Positions 8,130-15,338 of a DNA stretch of 22,947 nt are shown here, in pieces (within the stretch, counting starts at the first letter, position 1; every line of letters begins with the position of its first letter). Under the pieces are notes generated by a model. That model was not told the origin of the DNA, did no database searches, and saw only the letters and a list, made by a program, of their open reading frames with translations. The stretch comes from an uncultured Bacilli bacterium. Lineage in GTDB: Bacteria; Bacillota_I; Bacilli_A; RF39; UBA660. The position numbers and the translations under genes were made by a program. The stretch lies in NCBI GenBank assembly GCA_947629425.1, contig CANRDR010000002.1, forward strand, positions 1 to 22,947, read 5' to 3'.

Positions 8130-8804
8130 TTAACAATCACTTAATTCTAATGGAATTTTATAAATAGAAATTTCTCCTGATGAGTCTTCAGCCTCTATTT
8201 CTAAATGCATTCCATTTTCTTTATACATACTACATGTCTTTGAATAATGTTCTATATTAAATTCTACTTTTTTTAAAAATTCTTCTAACGTAACATTATT
8301 TAATTTATATGTTGATATTTTATTTTTGCTAATATCTTTATCTTCATATAATGTACAATCTATTTCTTTATATTTTGTAGTATTTTTTTCACCACAATAA
8401 GATATATTAGATATATGTATAGAAGTTTTATTTTTATTATATGCTATAGTTCCATATAAATTAAAATCATTACATGTAGTTTTAAGTGGTTTAAATTCAA
8501 ATGTATTAGTGTTATTTTTTAAAATAACTATTATAGTTAAACATATTATTATAAATATTGCAATAGAAAATATAATAAATATTTTTTTATTCTTCTTTAT
8601 ATTATTATCTAATAAATCATTTATATCTTTATTATAATCATTACATATTTTTTTTAATATAGATATATCAGGTATATTTTTTCCTGTTTCCCATTTAGAT
8701 ACTGCTTGATATGTAACATTATAAATATTTGCAAATTGTTCTTGTGTTAAATTATTTTTTAATCTTATTTCTTTTATAAATTTACTTATTTTTTCTTGAT
8801 TCAT
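8130..8804 (-). CDS. XRE-family regulator with membrane helix and outer domain
   Basis: A 224-residue protein. Residues 1-67 are an XRE/HTH_3 DNA-binding domain (NLTQEQFANIYNVTYQAVSK, then WETGKNIPD). One membrane helix follows at about 73-95, and a ~125-residue extracytoplasmic domain with five cysteines completes the protein. The layout implies a one-component sensor: the outer domain senses a signal and the cytoplasmic HTH acts on DNA. The outer domain belongs to no family I can name. The start ATG has AAGGTG 8 nt upstream. The minus-strand region before it contains a TATAAT-like element near 8835-8840. As first gene of the XRE-Fic-TtcA-like operon, it probably regulates that operon. Confidence 0.75.
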   Translation of the reverse strand: MNQEKISKFIKEIRLKNNLTQEQFANIYNVTYQAVSKWETGKNIPDISILKKICNDYNKDINDLLDNNIKKNKKIFIIFSIAIFIIICLTIIVILKNNTNTFEFKPLKTTCNDFNLYGTIAYNKNKTSIHISNISYCGEKNTTKYKEIDCTLYEDKDISKNKISTYKLNNVTLEEFLKKVEFNIEHYSKTCSMYKENGMHLEIEAEDSSGEISIYKIPLELSDC

Positions 8805-8869
8805 AATAATACACCTTCAAAAAATATATAAATATTATATGTACTTTATATAAATAAAAAAATTAATAC

Positions 8870-8898
8870 AAAAAATCTCGTTTATTCGTAAAAACGAG
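8870..8898 (-). terminator. Intrinsic terminator after rpoZ
   Basis: CTCGTTT (8877-8883) and AAACGAG (8892-8898) form a 7-bp stem with an 8-nt loop. On the minus strand the stem is followed by a run of six T residues (8875-8870). It lies 60 bp beyond the rpoZ stop. The plus strand after the hairpin is also T-rich, so it could act in both directions. Confidence 0.8.
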
Positions 8899-8957
8899 GT
8901 TTTAATTTTTATTTTTCAATACTTATTTTTTTATCAATATTATATTTTTTATAATAT

Positions 8958-9158
8958 TTAATTATTTTTTACTTTTATTAATCCTTTTTCAACTTCTTCT
9001 AATGCTCTTCCTAATTCTCTTTTATTAACATAGTCACATTCTTTCATTTGATAATGATCAAATTCATGCATTTGTTTGCTTCTAATACTAACTATATGTA
9101 CTAGTTTATATTTAGAATCTACTATATTTAATAATTTATCTATTGATGGATATATCAT
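8958..9158 (-). CDS. rpoZ: RNA polymerase omega subunit
   Basis: A 66-residue protein matching the omega-subunit pattern: an N-terminal helix with YPSIDKLL, then SKYKLVHIVSIRSKQMHE, then the conserved RELGRALEEVEKGLI near the C-terminus. Omega binds the beta-prime subunit and helps assemble and stabilise RNA polymerase. The length fits Firmicutes RpoZ. The start is the ATG at 9158-9156, which has AGGAGG at a 9-nt spacing. A GTG three codons upstream overlaps the ribosome site itself and is unlikely. In many Firmicutes rpoZ follows gmk; here it stands alone with its own terminator (8870-8898) and faces a divergent nuclease gene. Confidence 0.9.
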   Translation of the reverse strand: MIYPSIDKLLNIVDSKYKLVHIVSIRSKQMHEFDHYQMKECDYVNKRELGRALEEVEKGLIKVKNN

Positions 9159-9265
9159 ATTAGCCACCCTCCTATAAATAAACTATACAATCATTTTTAT
9201 TATTTTACAATTATAAATGCATTTATTTTACACTAATTTACATTGTAAAAAATTTATGTCGGAAT

Positions 9266-9295
9266 TTGACGATGAGTTTTTCTTTACTTTAAATA
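9266..9295 (+). promoter_or_regulatory. Possible sigma-A promoter of the MvaI/BcnI-like gene
   Basis: TTGACG (9266-9271) matches the -35 consensus at five of six positions. TAAATA follows at 9290-9295 after an 18-bp spacer. The start codon at 9337 is 42 bp further on. The -10 box is weak, so this is a suggestion. Confidence 0.35.
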
Positions 9296-9336
9296 TTATT
9301 AAGTTTTATTATATTAACCCGAAAGGAAAATTATAT

Positions 9337-10083
9337 ATGAAAATAGAAGAAATTATAAAAAAATTAAAAAATGAATTTATTAGAATTAAAAATATGGGAT
9401 ATGTTAAATCTAACAGAGAAGGTACTACTGGTATAGGTAAAACATTTGAAGATTTATTAGGTAAAAAAGAAGATAGATTAAGTATACCAGATTATTATGG
9501 TATAGAAATTAAAACAAAAAGAGGATATAGCAAATCATATACTACATTATTTTGTTTAACTTTAAATGGTGAAGAAGAATTTCAAACAAATAGATTAAAA
9601 GAAATGTATGGTTACCCTGATAAAGTAATAAAACGTGCAAAAGTTTTAAATAATAATGTTTATGCAAATAAACCAACTTTAATTGCTAATAGATATTTAT
9701 TTAAATTAGATATAGATTATAATGAAGAAAAAGTATATCTTACTATTTTAGATAGAAATTTAATGTTTTTAGAAAAAAAAGCCTATTTTAAATTTAGTGA
9801 TATTAAAAAAAGATTAGAAGAAAAATTAATGTTTTTAGCATTTGTAAAAGGTTGGCCTAAAATTATAAATAATAATACTTTTTATAAGTATACAAATATG
9901 GATTTATATAAATTAAAATCATTTGATACATTTTTAGATCTTTTAAGTAAAGGTGTTATTAGAGTTAATTTCAAAATTGGTGTATTTAAAAATGGTGAAA
10001 ATACAGGTAAGATACATGATAGAGGTACTAGTTTTGATATTCAAGAAAAAGATTTAATAAAATTATTTGATAAAATAGATTAA
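9337..10083 (+). CDS. MvaI/BcnI-family restriction-type endonuclease, orphan
   Basis: A 248-residue protein. The block TTGIGKTFEDLLG (30-42) and then LSIPDYYGIEIKTKR (48-62) is the hallmark of the MvaI/BcnI nuclease family. The PD-(D/E)xK active site reads P51-D52 ... E57-I-K59. Characterised members cut CC(W/S)GG-type sites and are related in fold to the mismatch-repair nickase MutH. The start is the ATG at 9337 with GAAAGGA upstream; an upstream in-frame ATG at 9217 has no ribosome site and adds a non-conserved leader. No DNA methyltransferase lies in the window, so a classical restriction-modification pair is not evident. Alternatives are a methylation-dependent or MutH-like repair nuclease, or an unlinked methyltransferase. 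A plus-strand terminator overlaps its stop codon. Confidence 0.85.
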   Translation: MKIEEIIKKLKNEFIRIKNMGYVKSNREGTTGIGKTFEDLLGKKEDRLSIPDYYGIEIKTKRGYSKSYTTLFCLTLNGEEEFQTNRLKEMYGYPDKVIKRAKVLNNNVYANKPTLIANRYLFKLDIDYNEEKVYLTILDRNLMFLEKKAYFKFSDIKKRLEEKLMFLAFVKGWPKIINNNTFYKYTNMDLYKLKSFDTFLDLLSKGVIRVNFKIGVFKNGENTGKIHDRGTSFDIQEKDLIKLFDKID

Positions 10084-10098
10084 AATTATCTATTTTTT
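10072..10098 (+). terminator. Terminator overlapping the stop of the nuclease gene
   Basis: AAAATAGAT (10072-10080) pairs with ATCTATTTT (10088-10096) around a 7-nt loop that holds the TAA stop. A T run continues to 10098. Confidence 0.7.
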
Positions 10099-10113
10099 AT
10101 TTAATTAGAATAA

Positions 10114-10138
10114 GAAAAAAGAATACAAAACTGTATCC
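10114..10138 (-). terminator. Terminator after tRNA-Pro
   Basis: On the minus strand GGATACA (10138-10132) pairs with TGTATTC (10127-10121, one G-T pair) around a 4-nt loop. It is followed by TTTTTT. It lies 14 bp beyond the tRNA's CCA end. Confidence 0.75.
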
Positions 10139-10151
10139 TTTAAATTTCAAA

Positions 10152-10228
10152 TGGTCGAGAAGACAGGATTTGAACCTGCAACCCCTACATCCCAAATGTA
10201 GTGCACTACCAAGTTGTGCTACTTCTCG
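10152..10228 (-). tRNA. tRNA-Pro (anticodon TGG)
   Basis: A 77-nt cloverleaf on the minus strand. The 7-bp acceptor stem is CGAGAAG/CTTCTCG, with encoded discriminator A and CCA. The D arm GCAC...GTGC carries TTGGTAG. The anticodon stem CTACA/TGTAG encloses the loop TTTGGGA, so the anticodon is TGG. The T arm GCAGG/CCTGT holds TTCGAAT. It is flanked by terminators on both sides (10231-10258 for the upstream gene, 10114-10138 for itself). Confidence 0.95.
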
Positions 10229-10230
10229 AT

Positions 10231-10258
10231 AAAAAATAGTTAATCAACTTAACTATTT
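10231..10258 (-). terminator. Terminator of the prepilin-like gene
   Basis: AAATAGTTAA (10234-10243) and TTAACTATTT (10249-10258) form a perfect 10-bp stem with a 5-nt loop. On the minus strand it runs into TTTTTT immediately before the tRNA-Pro. This separates the pilin transcript from the tRNA. Confidence 0.75.
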
Positions 10259-10327
10259 AATAATATATCATATATTTTAATTTTATGCAAATATTTTTTG
10301 AATATTGTTTAAAGTTTTATTAAATTA

Positions 10328-10849
10328 TTATGGAGCAGCGACTGTGCTAAATTTTGCAGATGTACATAAACCAGAATCAGTTGTTACATAACTAGCATTG
10401 TCTGGAACATTTGCTGTATATTCTTTTACGATAGTTTCAACATCTCCAGTAAATGTAGAACCTGTAGTTGAACTATTGAAAAATAGTTTATTTGACTTAT
10501 CAAACATTTTTACTGTAACTGTCAATGTTGGAGTAGCCTTTCCATCAGATGTTACTTCAACACAGCCAAAATAATCTGCTGTTCCCATAATAGTTTCAAT
10601 TGAGTAATATTTTGTTGCTGCACCACTAGTACCAGATGTCAAATTATCTGCTTGATAATTTGCTAGTGCATTTGAAACTACTCTACCTGCATAAGTTACC
10701 ATAGCACTTTTCTTTGTTTTATTCATCATTGGTAAAACTGTGTTTGCAGTAATTATAATTAATAAAGCCAATATAACTATAACTGCTAATAATTCTACTA
10801 AAGTAAATCCTTTTTTATTTGATTTTAATTTTTTTATATTTAATTTCAT
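10328..10849 (-). CDS. Type IV pilin / prepilin-like protein
   Basis: A 173-residue protein with a class III signal: a basic leader of 14 residues, then the cleavage motif KKG|FTLVELLAVIVILALL with the invariant Glu at position 5 of the mature protein. A long N-terminal hydrophobic helix follows, as in type IV pilins and Com pseudopilins. The soluble part is rich in Thr/Ser/Ala and carries two cysteines (in FGCVEV and GLCTSAK) that could form the pilin-type disulfide loop. It is encoded alone: no prepilin peptidase, assembly ATPase or other pseudopilin is nearby. Its base composition is visibly less AT-rich than its neighbours, which may reflect high expression. AAAGGTAG precedes the ATG, and terminators isolate it from the tRNA. 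I infer a major pilin-like subunit assembled by a machine encoded elsewhere. Confidence 0.82.
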   Translation of the reverse strand: MKLNIKKLKSNKKGFTLVELLAVIVILALLIIITANTVLPMMNKTKKSAMVTYAGRVVSNALANYQADNLTSGTSGAATKYYSIETIMGTADYFGCVEVTSDGKATPTLTVTVKMFDKSNKLFFNSSTTGSTFTGDVETIVKEYTANVPDNASYVTTDSGLCTSAKFSTVAAP

Positions 10850-10938
10850 ATTTAATTCTACCTTTCAAAATAGTATCTCTACTATAAATAATAATATAAT
10901 AAATTTTAAATAAAATCAATACAAGTTTTATTATTTTT

Positions 10939-11772
10939 TTAATTTTTATTTCTCATACCATTAAACATATATTGTATAGCAAGTCCACTATATAGATTAA
11001 ACGTATTTAAACAGTATTTTCTAATATTTTCTTCTCCTTCAATATTATAATTTTCTTTCATAAATTTCTTTACCCAAGTATCTATTGGAAATACATCAAA
11101 TCTTTGATAAGAAAATAATAATATACAACTTGCTACTTTCATACCTATACCTTTAAAACTTTTTAAATAATTAATTGCATCAGGTGAACTCATTGTTTTT
11201 ATTTTTTCTATATCCAAATCTTTATTATAAATAGCATTAATTATATTAACTAAGTATTTATCTCTAAAACCTACTTTACATTTTCTAAATTCTTCTTCAT
11301 TTATATTTATTAATTTATCTAATTTTGGAAATAAATAATAAACTTTATTTCTAAATATTACTTTATCTCCATAATATTCACTAATTAAATTTAATGAATT
11401 AGCAATATTTTTTACACTATTATTTTGACTTATAATATATTCTATAATACATTCTAATGGTTCTTGCTTAATCATTTTTAATCCAATAGAATTATTTATT
11501 AAATTTTCTATTTTTTTATCTTTATTTTTTATATTATCTAATAGTTTATTATAATCTCTATCTAAATCTAAATAATTTCTTATAATGTTTTCTAAATCAT
11601 CTAACTTATTAGAATCTACTAATAAAGTATTATTTTCATATTTTAAGTTAACTACTCTATCATTTAATATTACTGTGTAACTTCCATCTTTTTCTTGTGT
11701 AAATCTAAATATTTGTCCACAAGTAATAGTATTATCTAAATCTAAATTATAAATATCATTAAGTTTTATCAT
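10939..11772 (-). CDS. ogg: 8-oxoguanine DNA glycosylase/AP lyase (Ogg1 type)
   Basis: A 277-residue HhH-GPD enzyme. The N-terminal OGG-type domain begins with CGQIFRF (18-24), equivalent to GQxFRW of OGG1 proteins. The helix-hairpin-helix LKSFKGIGMKVASC (203-216) carries the catalytic lysine K212, and FPIDTWV supplies the catalytic aspartate D231. By family it removes 8-oxoguanine from DNA and cuts the abasic site. There is no C-terminal iron-sulfur cluster, as expected for Ogg rather than MutY or Nth. The start ATG has AGGAG at 5 nt. It is the last gene of a four-gene operon, 8 bp after a PlsC-like acyltransferase, an unusual setting for a repair gene. Confidence 0.9.
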   Translation of the reverse strand: MIKLNDIYNLDLDNTITCGQIFRFTQEKDGSYTVILNDRVVNLKYENNTLLVDSNKLDDLENIIRNYLDLDRDYNKLLDNIKNKDKKIENLINNSIGLKMIKQEPLECIIEYIISQNNSVKNIANSLNLISEYYGDKVIFRNKVYYLFPKLDKLININEEEFRKCKVGFRDKYLVNIINAIYNKDLDIEKIKTMSSPDAINYLKSFKGIGMKVASCILLFSYQRFDVFPIDTWVKKFMKENYNIEGEENIRKYCLNTFNLYSGLAIQYMFNGMRNKN

Positions 11773-11780
11773 ACATACTC

Positions 11781-12377
11781 CTATTTTAAATTTGTTTTCA
11801 TTAATTTTTCTACTGTTTTGTACAATAATTCATTAGCACTATCTAAATCCATATTAGTTACTTTAAAAGGTTTACCATATCTTATAGTTAAGTTTTTACT
11901 TCTAAATACATAATCTCCTGTTATACCAAAAGGAATTATATAAGAATCAGTTTTTTTAGCCATAGATACTGTTCCGTATTTAAAAGGTAATAAAAAATCT
12001 TTTGTTTTATTTCTTGTTCCCTCTGGAAATATTCCTACTGCGCCTTCATCATTTAATACTTCCATGGCAAGATTTTTAGCAAGTTCGTCTTTATTTTTTC
12101 TATCTACACTAATACATCCAGTAAGACGCATAAACCATCTTGTTTTAGGACTATCAAAATATTCTTTTTTAGCCATATAATGTATTCCTCTTTTAGTAGA
12201 TATTACAGTAAGAAATTGATCATATAAATGTTTATGATTACCTGCTATTAATATTTTCCCCTTTTCTGGTATTAATTCTTTTCCAATTACTTTTGGATTA
12301 TAATAAAATTTAAATATTGGGCCTAAAATAAATTTTCCAAAATAATAGAAAAATGGTACTTTTTTATTCATCGTCAT
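11781..12377 (-). CDS. PlsC-like 1-acylglycerol-3-phosphate acyltransferase (copy A)
   Basis: A 198-residue acyltransferase of the PlsC (LPLAT) family. The catalytic NHxxxxD box is NHKHLYD (47-53), and the substrate-binding FPEGTR box is at 117-122. VDRKNKDEL (91-99) fits the conserved arginine region between them. The usual reaction adds an acyl chain to the 2-position of lysophosphatidic acid at the inner membrane face. The gene overlaps the end of the acyl-CoA ligase gene by 14 nt. Two ATGs two codons apart (12377 and 12371) are possible starts. The first has AGGTAG at a short spacing and is used here; the second gives a protein two residues shorter. It keeps all key residues, unlike copy B, so it is the better candidate for the housekeeping PlsC. 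Confidence 0.87.
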   Translation of the reverse strand: MTMNKKVPFFYYFGKFILGPIFKFYYNPKVIGKELIPEKGKILIAGNHKHLYDQFLTVISTKRGIHYMAKKEYFDSPKTRWFMRLTGCISVDRKNKDELAKNLAMEVLNDEGAVGIFPEGTRNKTKDFLLPFKYGTVSMAKKTDSYIIPFGITGDYVFRSKNLTIRYGKPFKVTNMDLDSANELLYKTVEKLMKTNLK

Positions 12378-14097
12378 CGCTACCTACATCACTTTGTAAT
12401 TTTTGAAAATCAACTTTACCTAATTTAGTTTTTGGTAGTTGTTTTCTATAAACAAATTCATAAGGAACCATATATTTAGCAAGATTCTTTTTACAATATG
12501 CCTTTATTTCATTTTTTACAAATAATCCATGATATCCTTCTTTTAATACTATAAACGCTTTACAAACTTCTTGTTTATATTCATGTGGTATTCCTATTAC
12601 AGTACATTGTAATACTGCAGGATGACTTTCTATTACTTCTTCAATATGTGATGGAAATACATTATATCCACTTGTTATAATCATTCTTTTTTGTCTTCCT
12701 TTATAAAATATAAATCCATCTTCATCCATATAGCCTAAATCACCAGTATGAAGCCAAACATGTCCATCATCATGCATTCTTAATGCAGTATTAGTTTCAT
12801 TTTCATCATTTAAGTAACCCATCATTATTCCAGGCCCTTTTATGACAATTTCACCTACTTCATTAAATGGTTTTGTATCCATTGTAGCAGGATCTATTAT
12901 TTTTATATAATTTCCAGCAAGTGGTATTCCAACAGAGCCACTTTTATTAATATCATCACATGCAAGTGTTACTGCAGCAAGTGCTTCTGATAAGCCGTAT
13001 CCTTGAGTAATTATAGCGGTAGAATTATGTTCTTTAAAATAATTATTAATTTTATCTTCTAATTTTTTAGGAATAATATCTCCACCACTAACTGCATATT
13101 TTAAATAAGATAAATCAAAATCTTCTTCATTATGACAATTAGATAATGCCTCATATAAAGTTGGTACTCCTAATACACATGTTGGTCTTGTTTCTTTAAA
13201 TAAAGTATCAAATTTTCTTGCATCAAATTTAGGTACTAATATTGTATAACAACCTAATGCTAAAGGTGTATGCATTAATACACTTAACCCAAATCCATGA
13301 AAATTAGGCATTATTGCAAGACAACAATCTCCTGCTACTAATCTTTTCATTAATATTTGTTCTTGTCTTGCTGCAAGTATAAATGATTTATTTTGTATAA
13401 CTACATTTTTAGGTTTTCCACTTGTACCACCACTATGTAATATAACTGCAGGTGTATTTTTTCCAAATGTTTTATATGGTTCTTTTTTTACAAATATTCC
13501 CATATTTAAAAATGAATGAAAGTTAATAAACAATTTATCTAATGGATGATGTTTAAAATTTTTATATTCCTTTATATTATAAAGTGTTCTTAAAACTATA
13601 TTTAAGGAATCAGCTGGTGATACAAATATAACTTTTTCTACATTAGTACTTCTTATTGTATTTTCTATCTTGTCATAAAACATATCAACTAATACCATCA
13701 TTTTACTATTAGTATCAATTAGACTTTGTTTAATCTCTTCTATAGCAGATAAAGGATGTAACATATTTGCAATAGCACCTAATTTATTTAAAGCATATAA
13801 ACTTATTAATGCCTCAGGTACATTAGGTAAACATATTGTAACAATATCTCCTTTTTTAATACCTAATTTTTTAAAAGATAAAGATGCTCTATCAATTAAT
13901 TTAATTAATTTTTTATAAGTTATTTTTTTATGCATATATTCTATAGCAGTATAATTAGGATACTTTTCACTACTAATTCTTACTTGTTCATATATACTTA
14001 TATCAGGTATTTTTATATTCATTTCTTCATCAGTATAATATTTAGCCCATGGAGCGGGTATTGGTTTTATTTTACTAAACATTCTAAGTATTTTCAT
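12364..14097 (-). CDS. AMP-forming acyl-CoA ligase (fatty acid-CoA ligase-like)
   Basis: A 577-residue adenylate-forming enzyme. The A3 phosphate loop is HSGGTSGKPK (221-230), A5 is GYGLSE (366-371), and A7 is HTGDLGYMDEDG (450-461). The hinge GRQKRMIITSGYNVFPSHIE is at 467-486, and the C-terminal catalytic lysine is K561 in LPKTKLGK. All core motifs are present, so it should be active. The family couples a carboxylic acid, often a medium or long fatty acid, to CoA through an acyl-AMP. The chain length cannot be read from sequence. It lies between two PlsC-like acyltransferases with gene overlaps on both sides (4 nt and 14 nt). GGAGG precedes its ATG. The context implies activation of free fatty acids for phospholipid synthesis or remodelling. 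Confidence 0.88.
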   Translation of the reverse strand: MKILRMFSKIKPIPAPWAKYYTDEEMNIKIPDISIYEQVRISSEKYPNYTAIEYMHKKITYKKLIKLIDRASLSFKKLGIKKGDIVTICLPNVPEALISLYALNKLGAIANMLHPLSAIEEIKQSLIDTNSKMMVLVDMFYDKIENTIRSTNVEKVIFVSPADSLNIVLRTLYNIKEYKNFKHHPLDKLFINFHSFLNMGIFVKKEPYKTFGKNTPAVILHSGGTSGKPKNVVIQNKSFILAARQEQILMKRLVAGDCCLAIMPNFHGFGLSVLMHTPLALGCYTILVPKFDARKFDTLFKETRPTCVLGVPTLYEALSNCHNEEDFDLSYLKYAVSGGDIIPKKLEDKINNYFKEHNSTAIITQGYGLSEALAAVTLACDDINKSGSVGIPLAGNYIKIIDPATMDTKPFNEVGEIVIKGPGIMMGYLNDENETNTALRMHDDGHVWLHTGDLGYMDEDGFIFYKGRQKRMIITSGYNVFPSHIEEVIESHPAVLQCTVIGIPHEYKQEVCKAFIVLKEGYHGLFVKNEIKAYCKKNLAKYMVPYEFVYRKQLPKTKLGKVDFQKLQSDVGSDDDE

Positions 14098-14666
14098 AAT
14101 TCCTCCAATTTATTTTTTATAATACTTTCTAATTTTTTATTAGAAAATTCAATATTATTTGTTACTTTAATAGGTTTTAAAAATTCTATTTTTATACTTT
14201 TTTTAAATATTTTATATTTTCCAGTTATTATAAAGGGTACTATTTCTGAATTAGTATCACTTGCTATTTTAACAGCACCTTTTTTAAATGGTAATATTGT
14301 ATCAGTTGTTCTATTAATAGTACCTTCTGGAAATATACCTACTACTAAATTATTATTTAAACATTCTTCTGCTAATACTATAGAATTATGACTTTTTTTA
14401 TTTCTATCTACAGGTATTAAACCTAAATTATTAAATATAATACTTTTTAATCCAGTAAATAATTCTTTTTTAGCTAAAAAATGTATTTGTCTTTTAGTAG
14501 ATGACATTAAAAGTATGCAATCAAAATTATTTGTATGATTACCTGCTAATATTACTTTTTTATCTTTTGGTATATTTATATTACCTATAATAGTAGGTCT
14601 ATATATTATTTTAAATAAAACATTTACTATTGGTCTTATTATTTTATAAAATAAATTATCTTTCAC
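14094..14666 (-). CDS. PlsC-like acyltransferase (copy B, variant FPEGT box)
   Basis: A 190-residue member of the PlsC family. The catalytic box is NHTNNFD (43-49), LIPVDRNKK (83-91) follows, and the FPEGT box reads FPEGTI (112-117), with Ile where Arg is usual. LPFKKGAVKIA and VPFIITGKY complete the family pattern. The Arg-to-Ile change may alter the acceptor (a different lysolipid or glycolipid) or mark a partly degenerate paralogue of copy A. The start is a GTG at 14666-14664 with GGAGG at 5 nt. The stop TGA shares an ATGA overlap with the acyl-CoA ligase start, giving tight translational coupling. It is the first gene of the operon; a promoter-like TATAAT lies at 14698-14703. Confidence 0.85.
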   Translation of the reverse strand: MKDNLFYKIIRPIVNVLFKIIYRPTIIGNINIPKDKKVILAGNHTNNFDCILLMSSTKRQIHFLAKKELFTGLKSIIFNNLGLIPVDRNKKSHNSIVLAEECLNNNLVVGIFPEGTINRTTDTILPFKKGAVKIASDTNSEIVPFIITGKYKIFKKSIKIEFLKPIKVTNNIEFSNKKLESIIKNKLEEL

Positions 14667-14697
14667 TTATTCCTCCGAGTAAAATCTTCTAATAAAT

Positions 14698-14726
14698 ATT
14701 ATACATTCATAAATTAAAAAATTGAA
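14698..14726 (-). promoter_or_regulatory. Probable promoter of the acyltransferase operon
   Basis: On the minus strand a perfect TATAAT (14703-14698) is preceded by a 17-bp spacer and a weak -35 (TTCAAT, 14726-14721). The GTG start is about 32 bp downstream. Confidence 0.5.
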
Positions 14727-14746
14727 GATAAATATTATATTTTAAT

Positions 14747-14778
14747 AAAAAAAGAATACTGTTTATTAAACAATACTC
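14747..14778 (-). terminator. Terminator of the cotJ operon
   Basis: GAATACTGTTT (14754-14764) and AAACAATACTC (14768-14778) form an 11-bp stem on the minus strand with two G-T pairs and a 3-nt loop. It is followed by seven T residues (14753-14747) and begins at the cotJC stop codon. Confidence 0.8.
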
Positions 14779-15338
14779 TATTTTATTCCTTCTCTTTTAT
14801 ATTTTTCATATAATTCTTTAAATCTATTAAAATGAACTACTTCTCTTTGTCTTAAGAATAGTAATGGTTGTATAACATCTTCATCTTTAGCAAGATCGAT
14901 TAAATGTTCATAAGTAACTCTTGCTTTTTGTTCTGCTGCCATATCTTCCATTAAATTTGCTAATGGTTCTCCTACATTAGCAATGTATGATGCAGTCCAT
15001 GGAACACCAAATGAATCAGTTGGAAATACTCCATATCCATGTTCAGTATACTGACTTGATAGTCCATTTTCTTCTAACTCTTTTATACTAGCACCTTTTA
15101 ATAATTGAGTAACCATAGTTGCAACCATTTCTTGATGTCCTAATTCTTCAGTTGCAATATCATTTAAAAGTGCTTTACCTTCTTCAGTAGGCATACTAAA
15201 TTTTTGAGAAAAATATCTTAAAGATGCAGATAATTCTCCATTAGCACCACCAAATTGAGTAATTATATATTTAGCCATTTTAATATCCTTATTCTTTATA
15301 TCAATAGGATATGGTAATTTTTTATCATACTTAAACAT
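14778..15338 (-). CDS. cotJC: CotJC-type manganese catalase-like protein
   Basis: A 186-residue ferritin-like protein of the manganese-catalase/CotJC family. The di-manganese ligand set is visible: E35 in GELSAS, E65 and H68 in EELGHQE, E136 in AAEQKA, and E166 with H169 in REVVHF. The family disproportionates hydrogen peroxide; CotJC is known from the spore coat of Bacillus and Clostridia. The start is taken at ATG 15338 (MFKYDKKLPYPI), which matches the usual CotJC N-terminus and has a GGGGGAT ribosome site. A frame extension upstream lies inside the preceding gene. It overlaps the CotJA/CotJB-like gene by 8 nt and shares its transcript, which ends at 14747-14778. Confidence 0.92.
   Translation of the reverse strand: MFKYDKKLPYPIDIKNKDIKMAKYIITQFGGANGELSASLRYFSQKFSMPTEEGKALLNDIATEELGHQEMVATMVTQLLKGASIKELEENGLSSQYTEHGYGVFPTDSFGVPWTASYIANVGEPLANLMEDMAAEQKARVTYEHLIDLAKDEDVIQPLLFLRQREVVHFNRFKELYEKYKREGIK

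Noticed and set aside
9217..9336. 40-residue N-terminal extension of the MvaI/BcnI-like protein
   Set aside because: No ribosome site precedes the upstream ATG, the extension is unlike the family, and the probable promoter (9266-9295) lies inside it.
10895..10938. Terminator after the ogg gene
   Set aside because: The only hairpin (AATAAAA/TTTTATT) is short, purely A/T, and followed by T residues on the wrong strand for the minus-strand operon.
13930..14391. Plus-strand frame of 153 codons opposite the ligase/acyltransferase junction
   Set aside because: It overlaps two well-supported minus-strand genes, has no ribosome site and no recognisable motif.
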